Source: Euphorbia lathyris (Eukaryota; Streptophyta; Magnoliopsida; Malpighiales; Euphorbiaceae). Taken from it: a stretch of DNA of 64,000 nt. The translations under genes were made by a program, and so were the position numbers. The stretch is taken from assembly GCF_963576675.1 (NCBI RefSeq), contig NC_088916.1, forward strand, positions 54,685,001-54,749,000, written 5' to 3'. This document shows positions 11,361 to 23,303 of the stretch, piece by piece (position 1 is the first letter of the stretch; every line of letters starts with the position of its first letter). The notes beneath the pieces were generated by a model. The model searched no databases. It saw only the letters and a program-made list of their open reading frames with translations, and had not been told where the DNA came from.

Positions 11361-11760
11361 GATGTTGGCAAAATACATTATTACGGAACTCAGTTTTAAG
11401 TTACCCCATGATTGAAATTTTTTGATGTGACTCCCCCGTAAGGGTTGCATTTATTTTGTCTTAATTTTATTCTAAGCCTTTTAGATTTGTTGCTTTTGAT
11501 TATACTGGCTTAATTGTGGAGAGATGTTGTCTCTTAGTTTAGTTTTAGTGTCTTTTTGAGTTGTTTGTTCAAACTTGATTAGTCAGATATAGGAAGAGAA
11601 AAGAAACTGATATTGGATTTAACTAACAGTCAACAACACACAACAAAACAATATTGGACAACAAAACATTTTATCCTAAGCAGTGGATAACACAAATAAA
11701 AACAGATAACAGGATATGGTTTGATATGGTGCCAAATTTCTAGACACAAACTGGCTAGAT
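11361..11760 (-). other. Untranslated 3' region of element B before its 3' LTR
   Basis: This lies between the stop of the coiled-coil ORF and the polypurine tract of element B. No coding frame or repeat was recognised. A homologous but shorter stretch precedes the element A LTR at 9300-9665. Confidence 0.5.
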
Positions 11761-12849
11761 TCACTTCTTCTTTCTTTGAGCTGAGGGGTCAACATGAGCA
11801 ATGCATTTTCCTTTGCTCCCAAAGGCAGACACAGTTCCTAAAGGCTGAGGCTGAGTTCCTCTGTTACTTGTCTCCCCCGTTTTGCCATCATCAGGTTGAT
11901 AAAGAAAGGTCTTATTCCTGGCGGCAGAGGAGAGATAGTTAGAATAGCGCTGAAGCCTTTTTGTGCTTTCCCCCAAACTGTCAATGACAGGAACGCTATC
12001 GTCCTGGACGTGCCGGGGGACTCGAATGGAGCTGCTTATCATGCTAAGAAGACATTCATGGGCTTTGCTGAGGCAGGCAATGGAGCTGGTGACCTGACCA
12101 AAAGATTGATGAAATAGTTTCAAGAGAGCAGAGTCATAGAACATTCGTTGTGCATTGTTGATCCTCATGGCTTTCATGATAACTTGCGAGAAGCTCATTA
12201 GCTCTGTGTTGGATACTGGATCAACGTCCATCTGGGCTCGATCAATGTTCAAAAGTCTCACTGCCTCACTCAGTTGATCAATCGTACATTGAGAGGAAGA
12301 GGATACAAGGTCACGGGTACTTGTCAGCTCTGCTTGAATCTTAGTAAAACATTGTTGGAGCTCGGTGGTGGTGACAGATTCTGTATTGCTTGGTGGATTG
12401 GATTTAGTTAGCTCAGCATATAGCTTGGTGAAGCACTCTTGCAACTCAGCAGATGTTGCAGACTCAGTGTGAACAGTTGCTCTGGAGGGGGTCAGTTCCG
12501 CTGCTAGCTTAACAAAATAGTTTTGAAGCTCAGAGGAAGTGACGTACCCTGGATTGACTTCAGATAGTTGTTGAATTTTTCCTTTAAGAGAGTTCAGATG
12601 AGTGGCCATGGTAAGCACTAATTCAGTTAGTTTGGCCATTTGCTCTTGGTTTGGTTGCTGAGTTTGTACTGCAGTAATGATACTAACCAAATCTTTCAGG
12701 CTACGGAGTTCTTGTAGAAGTTGAGTGATACTGGTTAGGTGAGAGGGCTCTTGAGTGGACTGGCAACCTTCAGCTTGAGTAGAATGAAAGTCTTGAAGTA
12801 GAGACTGAGCTGAAGCAATGACCCGACGGCCAGACTCAGTTGCATTCAA
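11761..12849 (-). CDS. Copia element B third ORF, C-terminal coiled-coil part
   Basis: The 362-residue open frame has no stop. The N-terminal third is rich in Gln, Leu and Ser and looks coiled-coil (LLQELRSLKDLVSIITAVQ). The middle holds three degenerate repeats of about 40 residues built on SELQ-xx-F-x-KL-x-AELT (SSELQNYFVKLAAELT, SAELQECFTKLYAELT, TTELQQCFTKIQAELT). The C-terminal third (DVDPVSNTEL to QPDDGKTGE) is shared with element A. It lies downstream of pol, where SIRE-type elements carry an env-like gene, but no signal peptide or membrane span is visible, so the env label is not justified. In an intact copy it was probably continuous with the 13380-14594 frame; here frameshifts and stops at about 12850-13380 separate them. 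Confidence 0.7.
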   Translation of the reverse strand: MNATESGRRVIASAQSLLQDFHSTQAEGCQSTQEPSHLTSITQLLQELRSLKDLVSIITAVQTQQPNQEQMAKLTELVLTMATHLNSLKGKIQQLSEVNPGYVTSSELQNYFVKLAAELTPSRATVHTESATSAELQECFTKLYAELTKSNPPSNTESVTTTELQQCFTKIQAELTSTRDLVSSSSQCTIDQLSEAVRLLNIDRAQMDVDPVSNTELMSFSQVIMKAMRINNAQRMFYDSALLKLFHQSFGQVTSSIACLSKAHECLLSMISSSIRVPRHVQDDSVPVIDSLGESTKRLQRYSNYLSSAARNKTFLYQPDDGKTGETSNRGTQPQPLGTVSAFGSKGKCIAHVDPSAQRKKK

Positions 12850-13379
12850 GTATGCAAACTTGGCAGTATTGGACTCAGAGGCTGGTGCAGGATTCTTCGA
12901 TAGTGGAGGTGTTGGTTCCTTGCCAGACTGAGTACCTGGACTTTGATGAAGTTGTTGAGCTGAGTTATCAACATTTTGTGATGGAGGTGGAGTTGAGGTA
13001 TGAGTTGGCTCAATTGGTGCAGCTTGACTTGGATTTGTAGGGTTCTTGGCATGTTCCTCATGTTGAGTAACAGAGGCTTGCTTTCCGCTAGGTCTTCTGG
13101 TGGAGATTCAGTTGCATTTGAGAAATACTTGAACTGAATTGTAGACAGGCCAGTTTCTGGCTCGTCAAGGGGAAATTCGTCTAAGAGATCAAGGTGCTTT
13201 TGCGCTTTCTTCTTTAATCTTCACCGGGTCTCAGTTTTTGGCGGAGAATGGTCAATTTGAAAACCTTCACTTGACTCAGCAGCCACAGTTCCTTCCCCTA
13301 CGGGTTGCTCAATATTACCTTCTTCCCTTGTTTGCTCAGCATCATCACGAGGGCATGCTTCCTCCTCAGTATTACCTTT

Positions 13380-14594
13380 TTATTGCTCAACGTGTTCCAC
13401 ATCTTCTTTTTCATGGTCAATCTCATGACCTTCAGTTTGAGGAGAGGTTAGTGGTACGGCTTCCACTATCTTCAAAGAGTGACCTCTTTTCTTTTTCTTT
13501 AACGGGGTCTCGGGAGTTTCTTCGTTTTCATCCTCAGGCACTTCTGGCCTCTTTCTTTTCCCAACGTGCTCATCAACCTTGTCAGTTTGGGCTTTCTCTC
13601 TTGATGAAAGCCTTATTTTCTTTGGAACAGAATGGATATCTTTGGAGCTAACTTCTGCAGCCTTCCTCTTCTTCCCTTTTTCAGGCTGAACTGTCTTAGG
13701 TGACTCAGTATGAGCCTCAACTTCTTGTGCAGGCTCAGCTTCAGGTTCCATTTCTGCTTGCTCTTCTTCCTCATTCTCCTCGGCATCTCCAGTTCCTTCA
13801 TACCCCTTCAAGGGTTGATTATACAATAGTCCATCTAGTAGGACTGCTGTGATTTCACTTCCCAATGAACTTGTCTCGTCCACTGTCTCTATTTGCTTGT
13901 CCTGTATGATTTTTGTGATAAGTGAACCCAAACGTAGTTTCCTACCGCTTCGTTGAAGGGCTCCAACTAGAAACACAGGGAGATTGAATGGAGTTGAAGT
14001 CAACATGTGCCATATAAAGCACTGTTCGAAGTTAGATGCGGATGAGGCCGAGCTGAGTTTGGGAAAGATAAAGTTAGTCAGCATGAAATGGACTATCTTT
14101 TCATCCTTACCCATACAAGTACTGGGTATTTCCCCTTTATGATCTTTGGGTTTACAGAATCCCTTTAACTTCTCAGACGTGGCTTTAGGTATCTTCTCCT
14201 TTGTTGTTCGAAATTGGATTCCTTCGTTCGGTATCTCTAACATTGTGGCTAGATAGGCAGGGGTAATAACAATTTTCTGTCCTTTCACAGTGGTCTCCAA
14301 GTAATCTGAGTCGTCTGCATCAACTCGTAAATTTGAGTAAAACTCTCGAACTAACCTTGGGTAGGCTGTTCCTGGAAGGGAAAAGAGACCTGTCCAGTTG
14401 TTTTTCGCAATCCATTCACAGAATGGTGTTTTAGTCGACACAAAGCTGGGAGAGAACCACCGGCATTTCAACACTTCCAGGTTGTTAACCTTAGAGTGTA
14501 CCTTGATCATTATCCTTTCCTTTTCCATTGAAGGACCAACGTGGTCAGTGGATGTGTTTTGCGCTTCTGGGGTTTTCTTTTTGCTGGGAGACAT
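13380..14594 (-). CDS. Copia element B third ORF, N-terminal 'plant transposon protein' part
   Basis: The 404-residue frame starts MSPSKKKTPEAQ. Residues of about 30-260 form a conserved block with PFCEWIAKNNWTGLFSLPG, YPRLVREFYSNL, VKGQKIVITPAYLATML and LGSLITKI. This resembles the 'putative plant transposon protein' domain (PF20167-like) often found near plant retroelements. The C-terminal half is acidic and lysine-rich with nuclear-localisation-like clusters (KKKKR). A stop at 13380-13382 ends it; the frame continues beyond with homology to element A, then meets a TGA near 13220. It starts 575 bp after the pol stop. The function of the family is unknown. Element A has the same protein at 21496-23303. 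Confidence 0.75.
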   Translation of the reverse strand: MSPSKKKTPEAQNTSTDHVGPSMEKERIMIKVHSKVNNLEVLKCRWFSPSFVSTKTPFCEWIAKNNWTGLFSLPGTAYPRLVREFYSNLRVDADDSDYLETTVKGQKIVITPAYLATMLEIPNEGIQFRTTKEKIPKATSEKLKGFCKPKDHKGEIPSTCMGKDEKIVHFMLTNFIFPKLSSASSASNFEQCFIWHMLTSTPFNLPVFLVGALQRSGRKLRLGSLITKIIQDKQIETVDETSSLGSEITAVLLDGLLYNQPLKGYEGTGDAEENEEEEQAEMEPEAEPAQEVEAHTESPKTVQPEKGKKRKAAEVSSKDIHSVPKKIRLSSREKAQTDKVDEHVGKRKRPEVPEDENEETPETPLKKKKRGHSLKIVEAVPLTSPQTEGHEIDHEKEDVEHVEQ

Positions 14595-15169
14595 TTTTGA
14601 CGATTTTGAGATTTTTGGAAAGGAAGAAGTTCGAGTTTTAGGGATTGCAAGAATGAGGAAGGACGAGTGGGGGCTCGATTATTTTATATAAATCAATGAG
14701 GATCCTAAATCATTACCTTGCCGTTTTTCTCCTAGGGACGTTCAATCGTCAGATACTCTGTTAATTATGACATCTTCGGCGCATGAGTTTTTTGCCATTA
14801 ATGTACGTCTTCCCAATGTGTCAGAATTTACACGTGTAGTTTCACTTTATGCAAATGGGTTATTGCTGAAATTCGAAGCGTCAACAATATTGAGTGCCTA
14901 TCATTTGTTAAGACAATTTTTCTATCTGTTATTAACTCAGCATAGGTTACGTACTCAGCGTGTGTTTTACTCAGCATGAGGTGATTTGTTTATCTACTCA
15001 GCATGGGATGTTTACTTAACTTTTATGCCTTACTCAGTATCGTTGGTTACTATGTGTACGCAGGGTGGCAATTTCAACCTAAGCTTAGTAGGGAATAAAT
15101 ATTTCACTCAACATGACATTCGTACAATCATTCAAAGTTCCACTCATAATTATTCAATGCAAAATTTGG
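14595..15169 (-). other. Spacer between pol and third ORF of element B
   Basis: No conserved frame is present. The sequence next to the third ORF (about 14640-14850) is homologous to that upstream of the element A ORF (about 23380-23565), so it is a conserved leader. Many GCTGAGT/ACTCAGC motifs occur between 14940 and 15020. Confidence 0.5.
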
Positions 15170-18100
15170 TTAGAGTGGATTTGACATACCAATTGTTTCC
15201 CTTAGTGTGTTGAATTGCTCTCGTGCCAAGGGTTTTGTGAAGATATCTGCAAGCTGATCGTTTATTGGCACGTAGGTCAGCTTGATCTCATCTTTTAATA
15301 CGTGATCTCTGATGAAGTGATGCCTTATGCTAACATGCTTCATCCTGCTGTGTTGAACTGGATTTTTAGATAGATCAATGGCACTTTTGTTGTCGCATTT
15401 GATCTCTATTGTTTTTGTTTTGACTCCGTAATCCTCAAGCTGTTGTTTTATCCATAGGACTTGTGCAACACAGCTTCCTGCTGCCACGTACTCAGCTTCA
15501 GTTGTAGACAGAGCTACGGATGATTGCTTCTTGCTAAACCAAGATACTAGACAGCTTCCAAGAAAGTGACATCCCCCTGAAGTACTTTTTCGTTCTAGCT
15601 TATCTCGTCCGTAGTCAGCATCAGTATAACCAATGAGTGTGAAGTCATTTGAGGTTGGATACCATAGACCTGCATCAACTGAGCTTTGCAAGTATCTAAA
15701 AATTCTTTTTACAGCGGTTAGATGAGATTCTCTGGGGTCAGCTTGATATCTAGCACAATAGGATACTGAGTATTGAATATCTGGTCTACTAGCAGTGAGA
15801 TAGAGTAATGAACCTATCATACCTCGATAGAGTTTACTATCAACTGACTTACTCTTTTCATCCTTGCATAGGACAGTATCAGTACCCATGGGGGTTGATA
15901 TTGGTTTGCATTCTTCCATGCTGAACTTCTTTAACATTTCCTTGGTGTACTTAGACTGACTTATAAATATGCCATTCTTACCTTGCTTGATTTGGAGTCC
16001 AAGGAAGAAGTTGAGTTCGCCCATCATAGACATTTCGAACTCAGTTTGCATCTGTTGACTAAATTCTTTGCACAAAGATTCGTCAGTAGCAACAAAGATT
16101 ATATCATCAACATATATCTGTGCAAGTAGGGTATGTTTACCCTTTTTCTTAATGAACAAGGTTGTGTCAGCTTTTCCCCTGACATAGTTCCTGGTCAGCA
16201 GGAAGTTGGTCAACCTCTCATACCAAGCTCTTGGAGCTTGCTTTAGGCCGTACAGAGCCTTTTTGAGTTTATAAACGTGATTTGGAAATTTTGAATCTTC
16301 AAATCCAGGAGGTTGATTAACATATACCTCTTCGTTTATAAAGCCATTAAGAAATGCACTTTTTACATCCATTTGATATAACTTAAAATTCATGTAACTG
16401 GCATAGGCACACAATATACGTATAGCTTCTAATCTAGCAACCGGAGCAAATGTTTCTCCATAGTCTATACCCTCTTGCTGACTATAGCCTTGAGCTACAA
16501 GTCGGGCTTTGTTTCTAATCACATTCCCATGTTCATCTAGCTTATTTCTAAAGACCCACTTAGTTCCTATGGACTTTTGATTCCTAGGTTTAGGTACTAA
16601 ATCCCATACCTCATTTCTGGTGAATTGATCAAGCTCTTCTTGCATGGCATTGATCCAATACTCATCTTGCTCAGCATCAGCAAAATTCTTTGGCTCATGT
16701 ATTGATACGAATGCAACATTGCTGAGGTATTTTCTAAGTTGATCCCTGGTCATCAGTTTGTTGTTAGCGGCATCAAGAATGGCTTGTTCTGTATGGCCTC
16801 TTGGGATCTTTATTTCCTTTGGCAGTGCTGAGTCGTTTGGAAGAGGTGTTTCTACAATCTCTACAGGAATAGATTGGTCAGCAAATGATATTTTAATTTC
16901 TTGCTTACCTTGAGTCAGTTCCTGTAAGTTAGGCATTGTGGCTTCTGGTTGATCAGCGGAAGCTGAGCCTGGTTCTTCTTCTTCAGGCTGAGCTGACTTA
17001 CCTGTAGGGTCAGTTTCATCGAACTCAACATGTACAGACTCTTCTACAACTTGAGTTCTTTTAGTAAATACTCTATATGCTTTACTGTTTGTTGAGTATC
17101 CTAAAAAGATCGCCTCATCAGCTTTAGCATCAAATTTAGCAAGGTTGTCTTTGGTATTGAGTATAAAACACTTACAACCAAAGGCACGAAAGTATCCAAT
17201 GTTGGGCTTTCGACCTTTCCAAAGTTCATATGGGGTTTTCTTAAGTATAGGTCTGACTAGAGCCCTATTCAGTATATAACATGCTGTGTGAACAACTTCA
17301 CCCCAGAAGTACTTTGGAAGCCTATTTTCACTCAGCATTGTCCTAGCTATTTCAACAATGGTTCTATTTTTCCTTTCAACAACCCCATTTTGTTGAGGTG
17401 TTCTTGGAGCAGAGAAGTTGTGGTCAATACCACAGGTTTCACAGAATTCATCAAACTGTTGATTTTTGAATTCTCCACCATTGTCGCTTCTAATGTGAGC
17501 TACTTTTAGGTCTTTGTCATTTTCAAGCTTTCTGATCAATGCGGTGAACATCTCAAAGGTTTCATCCTTGCTACTAAGCAAGATGATCCAAGTATACCGA
17601 GAGAAATCATCTACAATAACCAAAGAAAATTTCTTACCTCCCAAGCTGAGTGGCTGGATAGGTCCGAAAAGATCTAAGTGTAGTAATTCCAATGGCCTTT
17701 TGGTTGAGACGATATTTTTACTATGAAATGACTTTTTAGTTTGTTTTCCTTGCTGACAGGCTTTACATAGCTGATCTTTTTCAAACTTTAATTTGGGTAA
17801 TCCCTCAACTAATTGCTTTCTAGCTAATTTGGCAAGAAGATCCATGCTGACATGCCCAAGTCTTCTATGCCATAGCCAGGAGTTGTCCTCTTTAGACACT
17901 AAGCATATATTTTTAGAGAACTGTTTTTCCAGATTCAACATATATACATTTTCTACACGAGGGGCAGTTAAAATCAATTCATTTGTATTTCCCTCGAGTA
18001 TTTGACACTTAGTATCATCAAATACAACCCTTCTGCCGCTTTTGCAAAGCTGAGCTACACTCAATAGGTTGTATTTTAGACCTTTAACTAAGGAGACATG

Positions 18101-18283
18101 CTCAATGGTTGGGTTACCTCCGATAGTGCCTGAGCCGACTATCTTACCCTTCTTGTTGTCTCCAAAGCTTACACTTCCACCTCGTTTAAGCTCCAGTGTG
18201 ATGAACTGAGTTTCATCACCTGTCATATGCCTTGAGCATGCGCTGTCTATATACCATAGTTTTGACTTCTCCATGCATGTCAA
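15170..18283 (-). CDS. Copia Pol polyprotein of element B (protease, integrase, RT, RNase H)
   Basis: This is an uninterrupted frame of 1,037 residues. The protease motif [11 protein letters not shown] has its catalytic Asp at residue 13. The zinc finger before integrase uses H139, H144, C173 and C176. The integrase catalytic residues are D204 (LHLDLFGP), D267 ([10 protein letters not shown]) and E303 (GVVERKN). The reverse transcriptase has [11 protein letters not shown] and the YVDD box in QIYVDDIIF. RNase H ends with [10 protein letters not shown], and the tail is [12 protein letters not shown]...[10 protein letters not shown]. The order IN-RT-RNH is that of Ty1/Copia, and the wording is SIRE/Maximus-like. 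The listed first residue is a non-ATG codon: pol follows gag in frame after a TAG, so its true start depends on read-through, splicing or internal initiation. The domains are intact, so it could be active in trans. Confidence 0.92.
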   Translation of the reverse strand: MTCMEKSKLWYIDSACSRHMTGDETQFITLELKRGGSVSFGDNKKGKIVGSGTIGGNPTIEHVSLVKGLKYNLLSVAQLCKSGRRVVFDDTKCQILEGNTNELILTAPRVENVYMLNLEKQFSKNICLVSKEDNSWLWHRRLGHVSMDLLAKLARKQLVEGLPKLKFEKDQLCKACQQGKQTKKSFHSKNIVSTKRPLELLHLDLFGPIQPLSLGGKKFSLVIVDDFSRYTWIILLSSKDETFEMFTALIRKLENDKDLKVAHIRSDNGGEFKNQQFDEFCETCGIDHNFSAPRTPQQNGVVERKNRTIVEIARTMLSENRLPKYFWGEVVHTACYILNRALVRPILKKTPYELWKGRKPNIGYFRAFGCKCFILNTKDNLAKFDAKADEAIFLGYSTNSKAYRVFTKRTQVVEESVHVEFDETDPTGKSAQPEEEEPGSASADQPEATMPNLQELTQGKQEIKISFADQSIPVEIVETPLPNDSALPKEIKIPRGHTEQAILDAANNKLMTRDQLRKYLSNVAFVSIHEPKNFADAEQDEYWINAMQEELDQFTRNEVWDLVPKPRNQKSIGTKWVFRNKLDEHGNVIRNKARLVAQGYSQQEGIDYGETFAPVARLEAIRILCAYASYMNFKLYQMDVKSAFLNGFINEEVYVNQPPGFEDSKFPNHVYKLKKALYGLKQAPRAWYERLTNFLLTRNYVRGKADTTLFIKKKGKHTLLAQIYVDDIIFVATDESLCKEFSQQMQTEFEMSMMGELNFFLGLQIKQGKNGIFISQSKYTKEMLKKFSMEECKPISTPMGTDTVLCKDEKSKSVDSKLYRGMIGSLLYLTASRPDIQYSVSYCARYQADPRESHLTAVKRIFRYLQSSVDAGLWYPTSNDFTLIGYTDADYGRDKLERKSTSGGCHFLGSCLVSWFSKKQSSVALSTTEAEYVAAGSCVAQVLWIKQQLEDYGVKTKTIEIKCDNKSAIDLSKNPVQHSRMKHVSIRHHFIRDHVLKDEIKLTYVPINDQLADIFTKPLAREQFNTLRETIGMSNPL

Positions 18284-18301
18284 GCTGACCTGCAGTTCAA
18301 A

Positions 18302-20087
18302 CTATTCATTTTTAGGTACCCAATTTCTTTTGGGTCCTTTCTTGTTAGTGTAGACAGGTGCAAAATCATGTTTCAATTTATGACGGCACACTTTTATGGT
18401 GTGGCCTGGTTTACCACAGAAGTCACAAAAAGGTACCCTCTGTGGGTTGAACTGAGTATAGTCAGCATTATTGTGTTGGGCATGCCAACATATTTTTGTG
18501 GTATGCCCTTTTCTTCCGCAGAAGTCACATTGGACAGTCCGCTTGTTATGCCAACACACATCCTTTGTGTGTCCCAGTTTTCCACAACAATCACATTGTG
18601 TGATTTGCCTATGCTAACTGTTATTTGCGTACTCAGCATGGGCTTTATTTCTGTTTAAGCCCTTCCCTTGACTTTGTACTTATGTGATATCCTTCCTAAG
18701 TCTCTTTGACTCAGATTGGATCTCCGTGACAAACTTATGTAAGATTTGCATGTTGGTATGCAAGTCAGAGTTGTCCTGGAGAAGATATCGGAGATCACTT
18801 AGCTTGACCTCTTCAATCTCATCACAGCGCCTGCTGAGTGCCTTAATCCTTTTGTTACACTTCTTAGTTAGTGTATATAAGTCACTCAGGGCATTCACCA
18901 TTTCATTTCTAAGCAAAAGTAAAGATGTTACCTCATTGTTGTGATTCTCTTGGTCAGTTTCATCAGAAAGGTCAGCATGCTCAGACTGGGATTGGTCAGC
19001 TCCATCATCTGCCATAAAACATATGTTGGCTGTTTCATTTTGCTCAGCTTCAGATGATGTTGACTCATCATTGTCACTCCATGTGGCTACCATAGCCTTT
19101 TTGCTTCCCTTCTTCTCTTTCTTGAGATTGGGACAGCTTGACTTGATGTGCCCGGTTTGATGACACTCAAAACATGTGACAGATTTCGAGCTGTCCTTCT
19201 TGTACTTGTCACTCGACTCAGCTTTGTACTTATCATTTCTTCTAAATGATCTTTTGCCATTTCTTCTGAACAACTTTTTCATCTTTCTGGTGAACATGGC
19301 CAATTCCTCATCATCGGTTGACTTAGCTTCAGTCGAGTCTGCTTTCATGACAAGGGATTTTTGTTTCTTATCCTCTGATTTTTCTTTTTCTTTGGCTTCG
19401 AAGTTTTTCATAGAGATTTCATGGGTCAACAAGGATCCTATCAACTCATCATATTTGTAGGTAGTCAAGTCTTGAGCTTCCTCTACGGCTGTTTTCTTTG
19501 CTTGCCAGCTCTTGGGCAGACTTCTCAGAATCTTCTTCACTTGCTCTTCTTCAGTGAAGTTCTTTCCAAGCCTTTTTAGCTCATTTATAATGTTTGTGAA
19601 CCTTGCATTCATTTCTGAGATGTCTTCATTTTCCTTCATCTCAAACAACTCGTAGAGTCTCATATGTTGATTGACTTTAGACTCCTTAACTTTGCTTGTG
19701 CCTTCATAGGTTACTTCAAGCTTCTTCCAAATCTCCTGTGCTGACTCACAACCTGAAATCTTATTGTATTCTGCAGCATCTAACGCACAGTGAAGCATAT
19801 TTATAGCCGAAGCATTATTTTGTAGTTTTCTGAGGTCATCCTCTGTCCACTCAGCCTCACTCTTAACAATTTTCTCATTGTTAATAGTTTTGTATGGCAC
19901 ATGTGGACCTTGAACAATTGCAAGCCATGCACTCATGTTTGTGGCTTGAATAAAGTTCTTCATCCTATTCTTCCAGAATGTATAATTTGATCCAAAGAAT
20001 AGGGGTGGTCTAGTGATTGATAATCCCTCAGGGAGTATTTGTGTTGTTTGGTTTCCAGGAAGGAAACGAGTGCTATTCTAACCCATT
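18302..20087 (-). pseudogene. Copia element B gag, with internal stops
   Basis: By homology with element 1 the start is ATG at 20085-20087, but codon 3 is TAG. The next usable Met (MKNFIQATNMS, 19963) opens a 427-residue frame with the UBN2-type gag domain and the CCHC knuckle CFECHQTGHIKSSC. That frame stops at 18680 after RKDIT. A further TAG follows, then three knuckles: CDCCGKLGHTKDVC, CDFCGRKGHTTKIC and CDFCGKPGHTIKVC. All three are intact here. The frame ends NWVPKNE-TAG (18302-18304), and pol continues in the same frame. The early stops look like decay; the last TAG is shared with element 1. Confidence 0.85.
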
Positions 20088-20136
20088 TTTAGGGATCAGC
20101 TCAAGATTGTTAAATCTCTGAGTAGTGAGCTTTTAT

Positions 20137-20148
20137 GCTCTGATACCA
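20137..20148 (-). other. Primer-binding site of Copia element B
   Basis: The minus strand reads TGGTATCAGAGC two bases inside the 5' LTR, identical to the site in element 1. It is the complement of initiator tRNA-Met. Confidence 0.9.
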
Positions 20149-20150
20149 CT

Positions 20151-21495
20151 TGTTGGTCCCTGATAATTAGTTCCAAGGGGGAGGGGGTAGGAACTAATAT
20201 AACTTTTTCTCGTTTTAACTGAGCTGACCAGAAGTTATATTGGGAGTTTATTAACTCTGATTTTGGTCAACTTGGTGAGGTATGTTTGAAGATAGCTTTA
20301 GTCAGATGTTGACTAAAGATGTTTTCTTGTGAGTTAAGAATTGACACTCTTGAAGGTCAGCTTCTAACTCAGCACCACTTATTTACTCAAGGTCAGCTTA
20401 GGCAATTTATATGCTGAGTAAATTTAGCAAACAACACATACAATATAAGAGAGAGTTCAGAGATCACTCGGTATCACTTATCCTGGTTCGGCCTCTCTGC
20501 CTACGTCCAGTCCCCAGAGTCCTCCGGGCTTTTTGAATCCAATACTGAGCTTTTTATTGGTAGAGCACAAACCAATTACAAGGCAGTTGAATATGCAAGA
20601 GTATCTTCCTCTATTCTTCTACTCAACTCCTACTAAGTGCTACAACCCAGCACCTAGATTTCTCTACTACTGAAATGCTTACAACCAAGCACTCAGCTTT
20701 ACTCTCTCAATATTTCTATTGATCACAGACTTGTTCCTTTTTGAACTAAAGAACACTTTAGATGATTACAACTCAATCTAGCATTTACACATAGAATAGA
20801 AAAGTGAGTGTAAGATTCTTTTTGTTCTTGAGTGAGATTTTCTCTCTTGTATTTTTCTTTTGATGCTTCAGTACATATTTTGGTTCTTCGATTGTCTTTT
20901 TATAGACGAGAACCTGTGGAATTGATTGTTTAAAATGTCTTGACCGTTGCAACCAAAACGACTCTTTTGGGGAACATTTTCTGGGAAGCTTCAGACTGTA
21001 CGCCATTCCCTGCTTCTATTTTTCTTCAGGTGTCAGGTTGTCTTCTAGTGTCTGTTTTGTTTGTTTGTGCCAGTTGTCTGTTTCCAATAATCCAATGTCC
21101 CATGACTCTCGGAATCAGTCTTCTTAGGTGTCTTCGAGGTTCCAATTATTGGTGCAGGAGATTGGCAGTCTTTGTCTTTTAGCAAAACGGATCCTTCGTG
21201 CTGTCCTGACGAATACTCAGCTTCGTTTATTCATGGTTCATGCTGAGTTCCTTTAAGGTCAGCTCCATTTTGTTTCTGAACTTTAACTCCACTCAGCTTC
21301 TATTCTGTCATGCTGAGTTCTTTTCTACTCAGCTTTGTTTGTGCTGACTTTTGTCCTGTCTTTTACTTTATATATTTTTGCACTCAAGATTTAACAAACA
21401 TATTAGTACAATCAAATCAAAGCATCTAAATTTAATTGCCTCTTAATCATGGATGATTTTGTCAAATCAAAATCTTGTGGAAAGGTGTTTCAACA
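20151..21495 (-). repeat. 5' LTR of Copia element B (1,345 bp)
   Basis: The plus-strand ends are TGTTGGTCCCTG and GGTGTTTCAACA. It is complete and is the source of the short shadow frames seen there. It directly abuts element A coding sequence at 21496, which is how the nesting of B in A is recognised. Confidence 0.9.
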
Positions 21496-23303
21496 ATATT
21501 GACCTGCTCAATATGGTGTGGAAGTTGAGCAGGTTGTTCCATAGTTTGCTCCCCATCTTGAGCATCTTGGACTTCGAGCTCTTGCTCGGCAGAATTTGGA
21601 TTTTCCATAGTCTTGGCGTGTTCCTCAGTACGAGTAACAGAGGCTTGATTTTCCTTAGGTTCCTTAGGAGGAGACTCAGCATTGTTAGAAAAGTACATGA
21701 ACTGGATGTCAGACAGATCAGAAATTGGGTCCCAAAGTGGAGAATCGCCTAACAGATCAATAAAAGGTGCTTTGTAGGCTTTCTTCTTTAGCCTTTTGAA
21801 TGTCTTAGCTTGAGGGGGTGAAGGGTCAGCTTGAATATCCTCACTTGAGTGAGAAGAAAAGTTGTCTATGAGCTCATCATTGATTTCATCTTCTGCAATG
21901 TCATGTTCGGTGAGCTCAACATCCACTGTTTGAAGTGCCATAGTTGGATTCTCCTTTTGCTCAGCATTATCCTCAAGCTGTGTTTGCTCAGCATGCTCTT
22001 CTTCCTCAATATCAGGTTGAGTGTCATCATTTATCTGTTCTTCCTCTTCTTGCTCAATAGGGGTCTGCTCAAGATCAATCCCGAGACTTTTGACAAAGTG
22101 TGACTTTGGAGGGACAACCCAGTCGAGGGGGTCAGCTTCAACAATTTTCAATGCATAGCCTCTTCTTTTCTTCTGCAGAGGTTGTTCTGGAGTTTCTTCA
22201 CTCTCCTCTTCGGGCTCAACTTGCCCTTTTCGTTTCTTTACTGATCTAGGTGTTTGGTTAGTATCAACTTTCTTCCCCTTAGATACAGCTCGTATCTTCC
22301 TTGGGACAGAATCAACATCTTTTGAACACGTTTCAAGTGCTTTTCTTTTCTTCTTTGTCTTTACTGGCTCAGCAGACTCAGCAACAACTTTCTTTCCTTT
22401 CTTTGGTTCCACTTCCTGTTCAGCATCATTTTCTTCTTCATCTTCCTCAACATCTTCAGTCCCCTTCAAGGGTTGGTTGAATCTTAACCCAAACAGTAGA
22501 GTCGCGATAATTTCATTTCCCAAACTCTGAGTTTCATTGATTGTTTCTATTTTCTGATCTTCAAGGATTTTAGTGATTAGGGAGCCCAGTCTAAGTTTCT
22601 TACCTCCTCGTTGAAATGCACCGACTAGAAATACCGGCATATTGAGTGGGTTGTAGGTTAGCATGTGCCATATGAAGCACTGCTCGAAGTTGGAGGCCGA
22701 TGATACTGAGTTGAGTTTTGGGAAGATGAAGTTGGTCAATATGTAATGAGCCATCTTCTGATTTTGCCCCATACAGGTGCTGGGTATCTCTCCTTTGTGA
22801 TTTTCTGGTTTGCAGAATCTTTTGACATGGTCAAGTGTTTCTTTGGTTGTCCTAAACTCTTTCCCTTCTTCTGGCAGGTTGAGTAAGGTTGCTAGGTAAG
22901 ATGGGGTGATTGTAATCTTGTGGCCCTTGACGGAAGTTTCCAAGTAGTCAGCATCTTCTTTGTCAACATGAAGATTGGAATAAAATTCCCTAACTAACCT
23001 AGGATAGGTTTTCCCAGGGAGAGAGAAGAGTCCCACCCATTCATTCTTCTCAATCCACTCACAGAAGGGTTTTTCAACGGTGATGAAGCTGGAAGAGAAC
23101 CATTTGCATTTCAGAACTTCCAGATTGTTTACTTTCTTGTGGACCTTGACCATGTTCCTTTCTTTGGGCTTCTTTGAAGAGCTTGCTGGGTCAGCTTGAG
23201 GGTTTTTGTTTGGAGTTTGGTTAAGCTGTGGAGGAGATTTTGGATTTTCATCGGTGTGATGTTTGCCGGAATCACCACCGGAGACATTCTGAGGTTTTGA
23301 CAT
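21496..23303 (-). pseudogene. N-terminal part of the third ORF of Copia element A
   Basis: It starts at ATG 23303 (MSKPQNVSGG), chosen because element B starts at the matching MS; an in-frame upstream ATG exists at 23375. About 600 residues are open without a stop. Conserved blocks are PFCEWIEKNEWVGLFSLPG, YPRLVREFYSNL, VKGHKITITPSYLATLL and LGSLITKI, then acidic Glu-rich and Lys-rich segments and RLKKKAYK followed by IQFMYFSNNAESPP. It ends at 21496, where element B was inserted; residues beyond that point (VETPFHKILI) are LTR sequence. The matching C-terminal part is at 9286-10122, with several hundred bases between them deleted. Confidence 0.78.

Larger units (their letters stand above)
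10123..21495 (-). mobile_element. Copia element B (SIRE-like), nearly complete, nested in element A
   Basis: On the minus strand, reading from right to left, it has: 5' LTR 20151-21495, primer site 20137-20148, gag to 18302, pol 18283-15170, a third ORF region 14594-11761, polypurine tract at 11347-11360, and 3' LTR 11346-10123. The 3' LTR lacks about 121 bp at its outer end. By eye the two LTRs differ at only about ten positions over roughly 1.2 kb, so insertion was recent. Its outer left end was lost by a deletion, so the target duplication cannot be tested; the right flank is ATATT. Pol is intact, but gag and the third ORF have stops. Confidence 0.88.

Noticed and set aside
11761..14594. 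Labelling the Copia third ORF as an envelope protein
   Set aside because: No signal peptide, membrane anchor or cleavage site is visible; position alone is not enough.
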